A DNA stretch of 64,000 bases from NCBI GenBank assembly GCA_034440635.1, contig JAOTON010002243.1, positions 784,501 to 848,500 of the forward strand, read 5' to 3'. Numbering within the stretch: the first letter of the stretch is position 1; each line of letters starts with the position of its first letter. The translations under genes were made by a program, and so were the position numbers. The notes beneath the pieces were generated by a model that saw only the letters and a list, made by a program, of their open reading frames with translations, made no database searches and had not been told where the DNA came from. Below, one piece after another: positions 9,503-18,919 of the stretch. The DNA is from Lepas anatifera (taxonomy: Eukaryota; Arthropoda; Thecostraca; Lepadidae).

Positions 9503-11165
9503 TTAAAGGGAATGTGGCACCTTCAGAACGTGATTTTAACTGAGATAGCCAAGTTGTAAAGCAAGTCGGAAAACCCGGTACTCCATATATCATTTGTCTT
9601 GGAACTCGATATTTCCGTAGAAAAAAGCTAAAATCTACCTGACACCAGCCCCCTCATCAGCCCCTCGCCGGTCGGCCATTGTGGGCTGCTGGTGTGACGA
9701 CATATGCTGACGTCACGATGAGCATCAGCCAATCGAAGCTGTGGCCGCCCCGCTGTGAAGGGGCCGGTGCGGCCCTCCTCGGGAGCGCTGGGTGCGACCT
9801 TGCCCCCGCGCGGCTTGGGTTACTAACCGGTCAGCTGTTCCGCCGCCGCCGGGGCTGGGGACTTGCGGGGCTGTGACGTCACCGAGTGCTCGATCGCGCA
9901 GCGCTTCTGCGCCGCCGTCAGATGGCTGCGTCTGAGCTGGCGAGACTGCGTGTCCCTTGAAGTGAGCTCTATTTTTCTTTGTTAATTCAATACTTTGTTG
10001 GTTTATTGTGGTACATGAAGTGTCGTGAAATTATGAATTATCTGGCCTACCTGACTGGTACCCTGTAGTAAGTATTTGCTCGCTTCACGAGTTTTCTGTG
10101 CGAACACGCGGTGCGGCGTAATTGTCAAACACTGTTATCGAGGTAATTTGTGGATGATTTTGCAACCTAGCACAGTTAAGATTATTTTCCGGTTGATATC
10201 TTACGAGTAGATTCACCTGTTCATATTTGCATACAGACCGTCCATATTTGCGCTCCTTCAGGTGAGGTGCATCGGACCAGTGGAGGTCATCATGGCGGCC
10301 CCCTGCCAGTGTCAACTTTGCGGTCGCCGGGAGAGTTATGAGGCGTTATAGTCGGTAGGTTTGGGATTTATTCGTCCTAGGCTGTATAATTTAAGGAGCT
10401 TTGATGAGATTAACACCCTTCACCCCCCTGTTGCTTAGTTATTTATCGATTGATCCGCCGTGCTAAACTCATAACATATATTTACTGTGATTGCGGATCC
10501 ACAGTGCTAAACTCTTTGATAATTGTTAAAGTTGCAGATACAGCTTTAATGGTCTGCTGTTGCGGATGAGCGTCTGCTATTACTGATAGACTGCTGACGG
10601 TATCGACAGTTTGCTCACGTCGGAGTTATTGTGGTTTCGTTGAAGATGTTGCATTAGTTGTTGCTTCCCTAGTTGATGACTTTCTCTGAGGTCATTGAAG
10701 CAGTGGGCTTTGATGATGATGATGATGTTGATGCAGCTGACTTGCCCCATGTTGACAAAATGGACGTTGCCCCTGTTGACAATGGACATTTCCCTGTGGA
10801 CTTGTGTTTTTGCCTATTGCCGGAACCTATTGATACTGTTGTGTGTGTCTGGCAGATACGGTGTCCACCACGGTGCACTTGCTTTTTGGCACCAATATAC
10901 CTGTAAAGACTTCGCAAGATTTTTTGCTTATTCCGGCGGCTACAGAAGCCCTTGAAGCCTTTCAAGTATGGTAGTGGTTGCCAGATCATGAAATCATCCA
11001 AAGGCAGATATTTATTTATTTTCTTAGGAGTATTTATAAAAACAAAATATTGAGCTTATTGAACATTTTTCGGAAAAATCATGAGTGGTTTCATTATTTT
11101 TGGCTAAAAGTACGCCTAATTTCACTAAATTCCAGGATTCGACCAAGGTGCCACATTCTCTTTAA
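9503..11165. mobile_element. Family B TTAA-ended MITE, copy 1, interrupted by solo LTR
   Basis: The left end TTAAAGGGAATGTGGCACC starts at 9503. The right end is its near inverse (GGTGCCACATTCTCTTTAA, 11147-11165). Without the 9740-10944 insertion the element is about 450 bp and collinear with copy 3 at 47603-48059 (shared CCAGCCCCCTCA, TGACGTCACGATGAGCATC, GGTAGTGGTTGCCAGATC). TTAA on both sides fits a TTAA-targeting transposase of piggyBac type, although the ends do not start with the CCC usual for piggyBac. Non-coding. Confidence 0.85.
9740..10944. mobile_element. 1205-bp solo-LTR-like insertion with GAAGC duplication
   Basis: The insert starts TGTGGCCGCC and ends GGCGGCTACA, giving TG...CA ends with a short inverted repeat. 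It is flanked by GAAGC on both sides (9735-9739 and 10945-10949). Copy 3 of the host MITE has the uninterrupted site AATCGAAGCCCTTGAAG. A 5-bp target duplication and TG/CA ends are hallmarks of LTR retrotransposons, and no internal coding region remains, so LTR-LTR recombination to a solo LTR is inferred. It begins GC-rich (9745-9930) and includes a GATGATGATGATGATG run (10711-10727). Confidence 0.85.
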
Positions 11166-11855
11166 GGACTTGCAACCATGGTGAGAAGCAAGCAAGTTTC
11201 GAGAAATTTAGCTCCTTGAAATACCCTTTCGGACGAATTTCTCGAAAGCCGTTGGAGATAAGTGGGTAGTGTAAACAAATGAAATCACTGCAATTAATTT
11301 CCTATTCAGCTATGTCAATTCTGAGCTTGTGAATTGAGTGGGCAGTGGGATTAAGTCTTCGCGGCACTCTCACGGTAATTTTAATAAGCCCGTGTATTTA
11401 TTCATTCACGTTCAAAAGAAGCAAATCAACTAACCAAACATCTAAAGCATGCGTTCAATATGAAATAGTTTAGGACCAGCCGATTTCAAGGCTCTCCACC
11501 GATGGCGACAGCCATGGGCAGAAGCCTGCCGGACGCGCCCACCAACAGGCTGGCATACGCGACCGTGCAGCCGGCGTCCTGTCACCGCTCAGAAAATTTC
11601 AAGATAATCGTCTTGTTTTTCTAAGAAGGTTATGGAGTACTTTAAGCACCGTTGCTCGTGTGAGCCGGTGAGATAGGCTTCCTGAGTGGGCGAGAATGTT
11701 AACTGACCTTTTACTTTTATGCTTGACGTCTCATTACAGGGATCTGATAGCAGTCGAGGCTGAGACAGGCAGCTAGGTTTATCTCCATACTTCTTAGGCA
11801 CGCAAATGGCCGCATTCGGCCGCTTCCCAAATCCAACATACAGTCCGTGCTCGCT
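11166..11855. other. No recognised feature
   Basis: Between the family B copy and family A copy 2 I recognise no gene, RNA or repeat. Confidence 0.4.
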
Positions 11856-12771
11856 TTAACCCGCGCATTGACGGGGGAGAGGGGTTGGGTACTCGCCTCC
11901 TTCGGGTTTTTTGGAGATAACATAAAAACGGCACGCGCAGGCGTACTTGGTATACCTTTTCTCTGATCATTCCTACAACTTTTGTAAAAAATGTAAGGTT
12001 AGGTCACTCTGGTCAGGTCACCAGTACAGGCCAAGTGACCTGACCTAAAAAAAGATTAAGATAACATCATTCGGAACAGGGTGAACTTATCCTATTGAAA
12101 CTCACACCACATACTGAGCCCACTGAGCTGTCTAAAATATGTTCCGGTATTTTTTATATCGATGACCTAAGGTCAGGTACGAGGCTTGACCTGTTCCTTG
12201 GAAATGCATGGGAAAAGTGGTTTTAATTAAATAACTTGGTCATAGATAGTGATAGAATGTTTGTTAGCTACAGTAGATTGGGATTATCTTTGCAGTTCTA
12301 AATATATGCATTTTGACCTAATTTGACCTTTACCTGACCTCAGGTCAGGTCCAATGACATATTGGACCTGATTTGACGCAATGCCATGCTATATATCATT
12401 GGATTTGGCTTGCTGCGAGGATTTTAATAGTTCAAATTTTTTGATCTATCTTTACTTGTTCAGATGTAATAACCGGAAACCCTCTGAGCTTATTGAAAAT
12501 TTTCAGAGAAATCATGAGTGGTTTCATTATTTTTGGCTAAAAGTACGCCTAAAGGTACGCCTAAGAAACCGGAGACGTGTTATCCCTATGACGACATGTT
12601 TTGACCTCTAGTTACCTTAAATGTGACCTGAAAACCTGTGACCTGGTTGAGCTACTAAACGTCGTTTACCGTTTTTCGCTATCTAGCATGGTTCTCGAGA
12701 TCTTAGGGGGGTGGTACCTGCTCCCCCGTCAAAGCGAAGGTGGCTCAGACCGCCGTCAAAGCACGTGTTAA
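11856..12771. mobile_element. Family A TTAA-ended element, copy 2
   Basis: It starts TTAACCCGCGCATTGACGGG and ends GCACGTGTTAA. Outer parts match family A copy 1 (56241-57086) in inverse orientation, including the CGGGTAC...CGGGTTTTT stretch and the GAAGGTGGCTCAGACC terminus. The body holds many TGACCT/AGGTCA sites (12003-12060, 12304-12350, 12600-12645). At 12486-12560 it contains a segment of family B. Its right TTAA (12768-12771) is also the left TTAA of family B copy 2. No coding potential. Confidence 0.8.
12486..12560 (+). repeat. Family B fragment embedded in family A copy 2
   Basis: TGAGCTTATTGAAAATTTTC onward, through GTGGTTTCATTATTTTTGG to AAAGTACGCCTAA, matches the right-hand interior of family B (11050-11120 and 47942-48012). 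Family A copy 4 (26540-26580) lacks it at the corresponding site, so this is an insertion or gene-conversion patch in copy 2. Confidence 0.75.
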
Positions 12772-13220
12772 AGGGAATGTGGCACATTCATAACGTGATT
12801 TTAACCGGTATCACCAATTTTTAAAGCAAGTCAGAAGATCCGGTACTCAATATATAATTTATCATGGAAATCGAGAATTCGTAGAAAAGGCTAAAACCTA
12901 CCTGCAACGTACCCCTCATGTACCCTTAGCAGCAGGCCACAGTTCTCATGGCTGTTGGTGAGATGAAATATGCTGACGTCGGGGTGAGTATCAGCCAATC
13001 GAAGCCCTAGAAGCGTATTGAATATGGTAGTGGTTACCAGATCATGACATCATCCACAGGCAAGTATCTAATTCTTTCCCTAGAGAAGCATTTAAAAAAT
13101 AGAAGTATTGAGCTTATTGTACATTTTTTCATAGAAATCATGGACGTCTCCTCGATTTTTGGGTAAAAGTACCCCTAATTACAATAAATTCCAGGATTCG
13201 ACCAAGATGCCACACTCCCT
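12768..13220. mobile_element. Family B TTAA-ended MITE, copy 2
   Basis: It starts TTAAAGGGAATGTGGCAC, sharing its TTAA with the end of family A copy 2, and ends GATGCCACACTCCCT at 13220, where the outer TTAA has decayed to TTGG. Interior landmarks (TGACGTCGGGGTGAGTATCAG, GGTAGTGGTTACCAGATC, ATTCCAGGATTCGACCAAG) match copies 1 and 3. Non-coding, about 450 bp. Confidence 0.8.
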
Positions 13221-13504
13221 TGGAGTATTCAAATTATACTGCCCTAAATTCGTGTAAAAATGTAAGATGGGGCCGGCTGGCTAGCTCGCACATAACATTT
13301 GGCCCCTCTTAAAATGTTCCGTCGGGTACCTAATCACGAGGCTGGATGTGTCCCTACAAGTTCAGGAAAGTATGGCTACGCCAATGGTTAACTTAGTTTG
13401 TCTCTAGTTATTCTGCTTGTTTCGTATGCAGTTACCATACATATGCAGTTAGTGCAGTTACCATGTGACAAAGACAATGCTGTTCTGTTATCTAAGAGTT
13501 AAAT

Positions 13505-13665
13505 AATAATAATTGTTGGAGTTTAGTGACGCACTAACTGCCAAGGTCATACGGCATCGCCAACTCTCACCCTGTTGGGAGGGATTGGAGTATCAGATCG
13601 ACTTATTCAGAGAATCCGCCGGGGCTTGAACCCGGGCCCCGTGGCTGAGAAGACAGGGTATCTTA
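13505..13665 (-). mobile_element. tRNA-derived SINE, family 2, copy 1
   Basis: The minus strand carries a B-box-like GGGGCCCGGGTTCAAGCCCC (13619-13638). A body complementary to CATCGCCAACTCTCACCCTG follows, and the end is a TTATTATTATT-type tail (plus strand AATAATAATAATTG, 13501-13514). A second copy at 52299-52484 has the same order and tail. The A-box part is decayed. Confidence 0.7.
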
Positions 13666-14399
13666 GGCTCGTTTTTAGCAATAATGCATATTATAATACG
13701 GCTTTGTTGTAGAGCAGGCTCGTTAAAAATATTTAGTGGCTAGTTATAGCATAAAAATGATTTTTTGTGCTATCGATCGAAATCCTCAACATGGTTATGG
13801 CTATCATGGCTATCATGGCTAACATGGCTTTATCGAAGTCAGCCATTTCATTATCGAAGTTTGCCGTCATCGGAAAAGGTTATCGAGTCGTGGTTTTCGA
13901 AGTCGAGGCGAAATTCTCTAGTGCCCACAGTCGGAATGAAATTATCTAGCGTTCACCACTGGTGACAGGCAGATATATTGGGCAATGAGCATATAGACTT
14001 ATGTAGTCAATTGTGTAAGTAGCCACGATTGCGTACGGGTGGGTATTAGGGTAGCAACCAGGTTAGCGTAGTTAGCGTAGATGAACATTAGAAAAAAGGT
14101 GAGCCAACACCGAGGGATAAGGGGTATCTGGGGGATTTTTGGAGCTTTGGTATGCGACTAGGCTACAGATAGGCTAACTGAGACGATCCCTTTGACATGA
14201 ATCTATAGTTGATGCAAAATTAGCACAAACATGCATCGTGCTGAGTTAGGCAAACTTTGCAAGCTATGGTTAAATGAAAAACGACATACAGCTGACTTAT
14301 GAAGCTGCTAGCTTATTTTCTTCGACATTTTATTGGAATCTTGCGTAAGTGTTTTACCAGAAAGAGCAATGATGAAATTCCGTGGTTGCTGATTCCGTG
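13666..14399. other. No recognised gene; short GGCTATCAT tandem
   Basis: At 13796-13832 the word ATGGCTATC/ATGGCTAAC repeats three to four times, next to TTATCGAAGT repeats. Nothing else is recognised. Confidence 0.4.
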
Positions 14400-14930
14400 G
14401 AGCTGGATTAGATTGGCAAGGAGGGGCCCCTCCCCCACAACGTTTTTGGAGTTGGGCCCCATGGTGCCGCACAAAAGATGGCTGAGAAAGATGTTATCAC
14501 TGCCTGACTGATTGCCCGGTGGGCCGATAAAGTGCCGAATGTTCCGGTGGGACCCTATCATCCTCCCGTGTGGACCCCTTCTGCTCCCAGATCGGGGCCC
14601 CACCAGTTTACTGGGGACCGTACCATTCTTCGAGCTTAAAGAAAATAAGCTTCCCGACTGGGGGCCATCAGTTTTCCTGCTGGGGGCCCCACTAGGTCTC
14701 CGACTAGAGGCCTGCCGATTCCTGTTGGGGTTCACCAACTTCGCATTTGGAAGAGGGGGGGTGGCATCCGCTCCCTAAATGAGGGTACCAGTTTCCCGGC
14801 TGGGCCCAACCATTTTCCTACTGGGGCCTACTATCTTCCTGGTGAGGTCCCTATCCGCTTCCCAGCCGGGGGGCCTCACTAATTTCCCGCTGGGGCTTAC
14901 CCATTTCTCGGTGCCCTCATTATTCGCCGC
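14400..14930. repeat. G/C-rich degenerate tandem region
   Basis: Imperfect repeats of GGGCCCCACYAGTTTCCYGC and CTGGGGCCYACCATTTTCC recur at about 24-32-bp spacing on the plus strand. The pattern resembles the arrays at 5510-6175 and 48960-50130. The open frames on both strands are products of the array. Confidence 0.65.
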
Positions 14931-16029
14931 TCATAAATAACGTCACGCTCCGAGGGAGGAGGGGGTCGGTCCAAAACGTTACGTTCCGTGACATGGGGGT
15001 GACCAAAGGTGACGTGCTATTACACGGGGTGGTATTTTCCCGTCTGTATTTTTTGGGGTTTGTTTTTATTGTTGTGGTTTGTTTTAAGTTGTGGTTTGGT
15101 AAATTATCCGCATTAATTAAAAAAAGTTAGGCGCACTTAACATTTTGTATCGTGAGATCCCCTAATGTCTGAAATACAAACTGATCACCGGCCGCTATCT
15201 GACACTCGTTAAGGAGGCGGATCTCAAAAAGTGACCGTCAAAAAGTAAAAAAGTGGATGGCTTGGACGTCAAAAAGTGGCGTTACATGCCTTGTAGGAGG
15301 GGATTGAAAGCAAATCGAAAAATAGGGGCCGTCATTTTTGTTCATACATTACGTCACCCTCGGGGGGAGTTCACAGAAACGTGACGTGCCGTGACGTGGG
15401 GGAGGGGATTGAAAACACATAGAAAAGTAATTTATGAATAGGTAATTTATGAACGGCCCCTAAGATTCTTGACTGAGGCGCACCATTTTTACTTTTTTGG
15501 GACTCCCTAGCAAAGGTGCTGGTGCCGAGGCCTATACTGTCGGGCCCCTAACGTTTCTAGACGGAGCCCCACCCGACCGAGAGGAATCACTTGAATTGAG
15601 GAATTCAACTCTGGGCCCGAGCCTGCACTCTAGAGGCCTCCAAATGAACGCCACCAGCACCAGGGCACTTGCTAGGCCCCCAAGTCAGGAAGTTGGTGGG
15701 GGTAGACAGCGAATGGAAGGGCAGTTCGACAGACCAGATCAACAGAGAGAACAACAGATCTTTACATTTTTAGATCTTTGCGACCCCCTCCCCTGACAGG
15801 AGTATGGGTATCTGGGCGCCTGACAGGAATAAGGTTAAGTCTACAATAATATTTGTACTTTCCTCTCAATTTACAAAAGGAGCAGCTGGAAACCAGTGTG
15901 TGCCAAACATCTGTGTCTGTGAAAACCGTCCTGGCCAGTGCTGGCAGAATCGTGGTTGTTGGGGAAGGGTAATGTAAGCTTCCAAATCCAATTCTCTCCC
16001 GTCAATGCCATAGGATAAGCGTTGCAATT
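14931..16029. other. No recognised gene; repeated ACGTGACGT words
   Basis: Two related segments (14937-15002 and 15352-15412) share AACGTNACGTNCCGTGAC followed by a G run, suggesting a decayed direct repeat. SNAAAAGT words recur at 15228-15290. No gene is supported. Confidence 0.4.
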
Positions 16030-16031
16030 TA

Positions 16032-17042
16032 TTGTTCGAAGAGCACAACCGTCTCCGCACTTCCCGCCAGGCCTGTGTCACATATAACGGGAAGTGCGGA
16101 CGCTTCAGATGCATCCGTGAGGGCACGCCGCAGGGGGCCGTTTGCTCTCCCACCTTATTCATTTCATACATCAATGACCTCATCGAGCACCTACCACCTG
16201 GCGTCCAGACCTCGCTGTTCGCCGATGATCTGGCAACCTGGGCCACTGACCGGACCGTCGCCGCGGCAGAGCGACGAGTCCAAAGAGCTCTGGATTGTCT
16301 TACGGCCTGGGCGGAAGAGTGGAATTTAACCATCAGCCAAGAGAAGACAGTTCGCACCCTCTTCTCGCTCGACCCAGCAGAGGCCAGACGAGAGTGCAAC
16401 CTGACCCTCGGTGCCGCTCGGCTAAGCCACGAAGCCACCCCGACATTCCTAGGGGTCACTTACGACCGGACGCTGACCTTCCGCCACCATATCGAGAACC
16501 TGAGGTGCAAAATGAAGAAGAGTGGGGCGCTACGGGTGCTTATTGGCAAGTCCTGGGGCGCCGCGGCGGCCGACCTCAGGCTGGTGTACCTCGCGTTCAT
16601 CAGATCCTGTGCAGACTACACGGTCGGTGGCTGGATGCTCGGGGTGGCGAGCTCTAACCTAGAACGCCTCGAGGTCGTACAGCGACAGGCCTGCAGGACG
16701 ATAACTGGCTGCCTGGGGTCGACGCCGACGGCCGCTCTGGAGCGAGAGGCGGACATCATGCCTCTCAGCATACGACGAAAGCAGCTCGCGGCCATCGCGG
16801 TGCAGCGGCACGTCCGCGATGTTCCGGGCGACCCGCTACAACCGCTCTTGCTTGCGGAGAGACCCAGACTGAGGCTACAGCAGGACCGCGGATGGGCCGA
16901 GACCGGTCTGGCAGTGTCCGCAAAGGCAGGCCTAGCCGCTTTTCCCGCGGAGCCTCTGCAGGTTACACCACAGGTCGCGCCATGGGAGACTCCATCCCCG
17001 AATATCGACATTCGGACGAGACTACTCGTCCAGACGAAGAAG
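16032..17042 (+). pseudogene. LINE reverse transcriptase, C-terminal two thirds
   Basis: Reverse transcriptase of a non-LTR element, which copies element RNA at a nicked target. In order are visible the REGTPQGAVCSPTLF motif (RT block with PQG), LFADDLATWA with the two catalytic aspartates of the palm, a later SQEKT segment, the FLGVTYD motif typical of LINE RT block 7, and an alpha-helical thumb/connection region ending in RRKQLAAIAVQR. The fingers and first catalytic Asp are absent because the element is 5'-truncated, so the first in-frame ATG near 16032 is not a natural start. The frame remains open to 17150, but after about 17040 it no longer fits the family. Resumption in another frame indicates a single frameshift. 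Confidence 0.9.
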
Positions 17043-17943
17043 ACTGGACCCTCCAGAAGCACGACTCGCGGCGGCGGAAAGGACTCTGGCTGCGCTCCCG
17101 CCAGCGGATATATCAATCTTCACGGATGGATCCGCGACAAGTGGCACTGAGCATGGCGGTGGAGGCGCGGTGGTACTGAGGGAAAACCACTCCGTGAAGC
17201 GGATCAGAGTCCCTGCCGGCCGCTACACGTCCAGTTTCCGGGCGGAACTAGCTGCCCTGGATGCGGCCCTGCGCCATTTGGTGACGATCGCAGCCGAGTG
17301 TCGACCGAGAGAAGTGCGAGTCTGCACTGATTCGCAGTCCGCCTTAACCCGGCTGGCGGAGGGCCCGCACGCTCAATCCGATGCCCTGGCAGGCTCGGTT
17401 TGGCACCAACTCTCGACCCTGGCCAGCATGGGCATCCACCTAACCCTTCAATGGGTCCCGAGCCACACTGGCCTACCGGGGAACGAGCTCGCCGATAAAG
17501 CGGCGCGTGCCGCTGCCACACTGGACCAGGGTTCCACCCAGATTGATTTTAACTCCGCGAACAGCTGCATAAGGCGCCACGCGCACAGCTTGTGGACTGA
17601 AAGTGTCAGCACCACCCGATATGCGGAGGAGAACGGCACCAAGAGAGTGGTCCTAGGGGACAAACATGGCCTCTCCCGCGTAGAATCCACCGAAGTGGCC
17701 AGGCTGCGGACGGGCCACTCTCTTCTCCTCCGCAGTTACCAGCACCGGGTGGGACTGGCACCAAATGGCACGTGCCCGGAGTGCGGGGAGGACGAGGAAA
17801 CAATGCAGCACCTTTTAACAGAATGCCCAGCGCGAGCTTTTCTCCGTCAGAATGTCTTTGGCCGGGACGACCCGACAATTCAAGAGGCGCTGGGCGATCC
17901 GCCTCGGCTGGCGGCCTTCATCCGGCGGCTAGGACGCCTCTGA
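17043..17943 (+). pseudogene. LINE RNase H domain with C-terminal CCHC-like motif
   Basis: This continues the same element in a second frame. The link region PPADISIFTDGSATSG supplies the first catalytic Asp, RAELAALDAAL the Glu, CTDSQSALT the second Asp and WVPSHTGLPGNELADKAARA the His and the last Asp, so the full RNase H D-E-D-D set with its His is present. RNase H removes the RNA strand during element copying. Near the C-terminus CPECGEDEETMQHLLTEC gives the Cys-x2-Cys...His...Cys cluster usual for these LINEs. No ATG starts this block and coding continues from upstream, supporting an indel near 17040. The stop is TGA at 17941. Confidence 0.9.
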
Positions 17944-18003
17944 CGAGGTGCCTCCCATATGGCAGCTGCCGAGTGCCGGAAACATCATCATCATCATCCT
18001 CAT

Positions 18004-18919
18004 CTCCCGCAACCCCCCCTCCCCTAAGCTGTCACTGTTGCGTCTGAAGGACAGCAGTCCGTTCTTAATATTGTTTCTTGCATCAAAGAATCGATATTGA
18101 GAAAATAGGAATTTTGAATTATTTGGCAACTGATAAAATATTTTCAATACACAGAGCGCCCTAGGCATATATTAAAAGCTGAAGTATCTAGTAGTGAAAA
18201 TAGTGTCAGGACAACAGGAATATAAATTATATGAAATCCACCCAGTGAATCAAATGAAATGCACACTGGGCTTTAGTCAAAGTATGATATACAAAACAGC
18301 TGACATCTGTTTTTTTCTTATTTGTTTTACTACATTTTAACATCCGCCCCGGTGGGCCTCCGAGCCACCTTCGCCATGGGGGGGGGGGCTGTTCAAACAC
18401 CGCCCTCGAACTCGGCTCCTATGCGGGATAGCGAAGAATGCGAACGCTGTTGGATAGCTCATACAAATCAACTCATAAAAATTCATGAAGAAACTACATC
18501 GATCACTTTTTACTCAGGTCATGACAGGTAAAATGCATATCAATCGACTCGGAATAGCAATCCGAACGTATTGGTATCAAAATGAAAGCCGTATCATCAT
18601 TTTCTGCAAAGTAATTAACCCAAATCTGAAAACTGCTTAAGTAGCCCAAATGACCTCTCAAAGGCCACAGCCCAAAAAATGGAACATGAACCTGGAAAGG
18701 GGCCCAAGATAGTAGGATTTGAAGAATACGAAGGTATTATCAGCTGTATCTACACAAATAGAGCCAAATTCCTGTTTTCCCATCCGGTTTACCAGCCTGA
18801 TTTACCTACCTAGTCAGTCCCTTACAGGGCTGCTCTCAGTTGTCAGTCATCAGTTCAGGTCTTTGGCGGATCTGCACCACAGTTGTCGAGAAGCCTGCTG
18901 ACCTCTGTTGGGTAAATAC
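18004..18919. other. No recognised gene
   Basis: AT-rich sequence with no domain, RNA or repeat family that I recognise. A 10-G run lies near 18377. It ends at the left target duplication of the hAT element. Confidence 0.4.

Larger units (their letters stand above)
16030..18003 (+). mobile_element. 5'-truncated I-type LINE (RT + RNase H + CCHC), 3' end with CAT repeats
   Basis: This is one non-LTR retrotransposon remnant. It starts inside the RT palm, runs through thumb/connection and an RNase H domain to a C-terminal Cys/His motif, and ends after a short 3' UTR in CATCATCATCATCAT at about 17982-17996. RNase H after RT and a trinucleotide-type tail are features of the I group of LINEs. The upstream endonuclease and fingers are missing, as expected of 5' truncation during target-primed reverse transcription. 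One frameshift near 17040 separates the two coding blocks. Confidence 0.85.
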
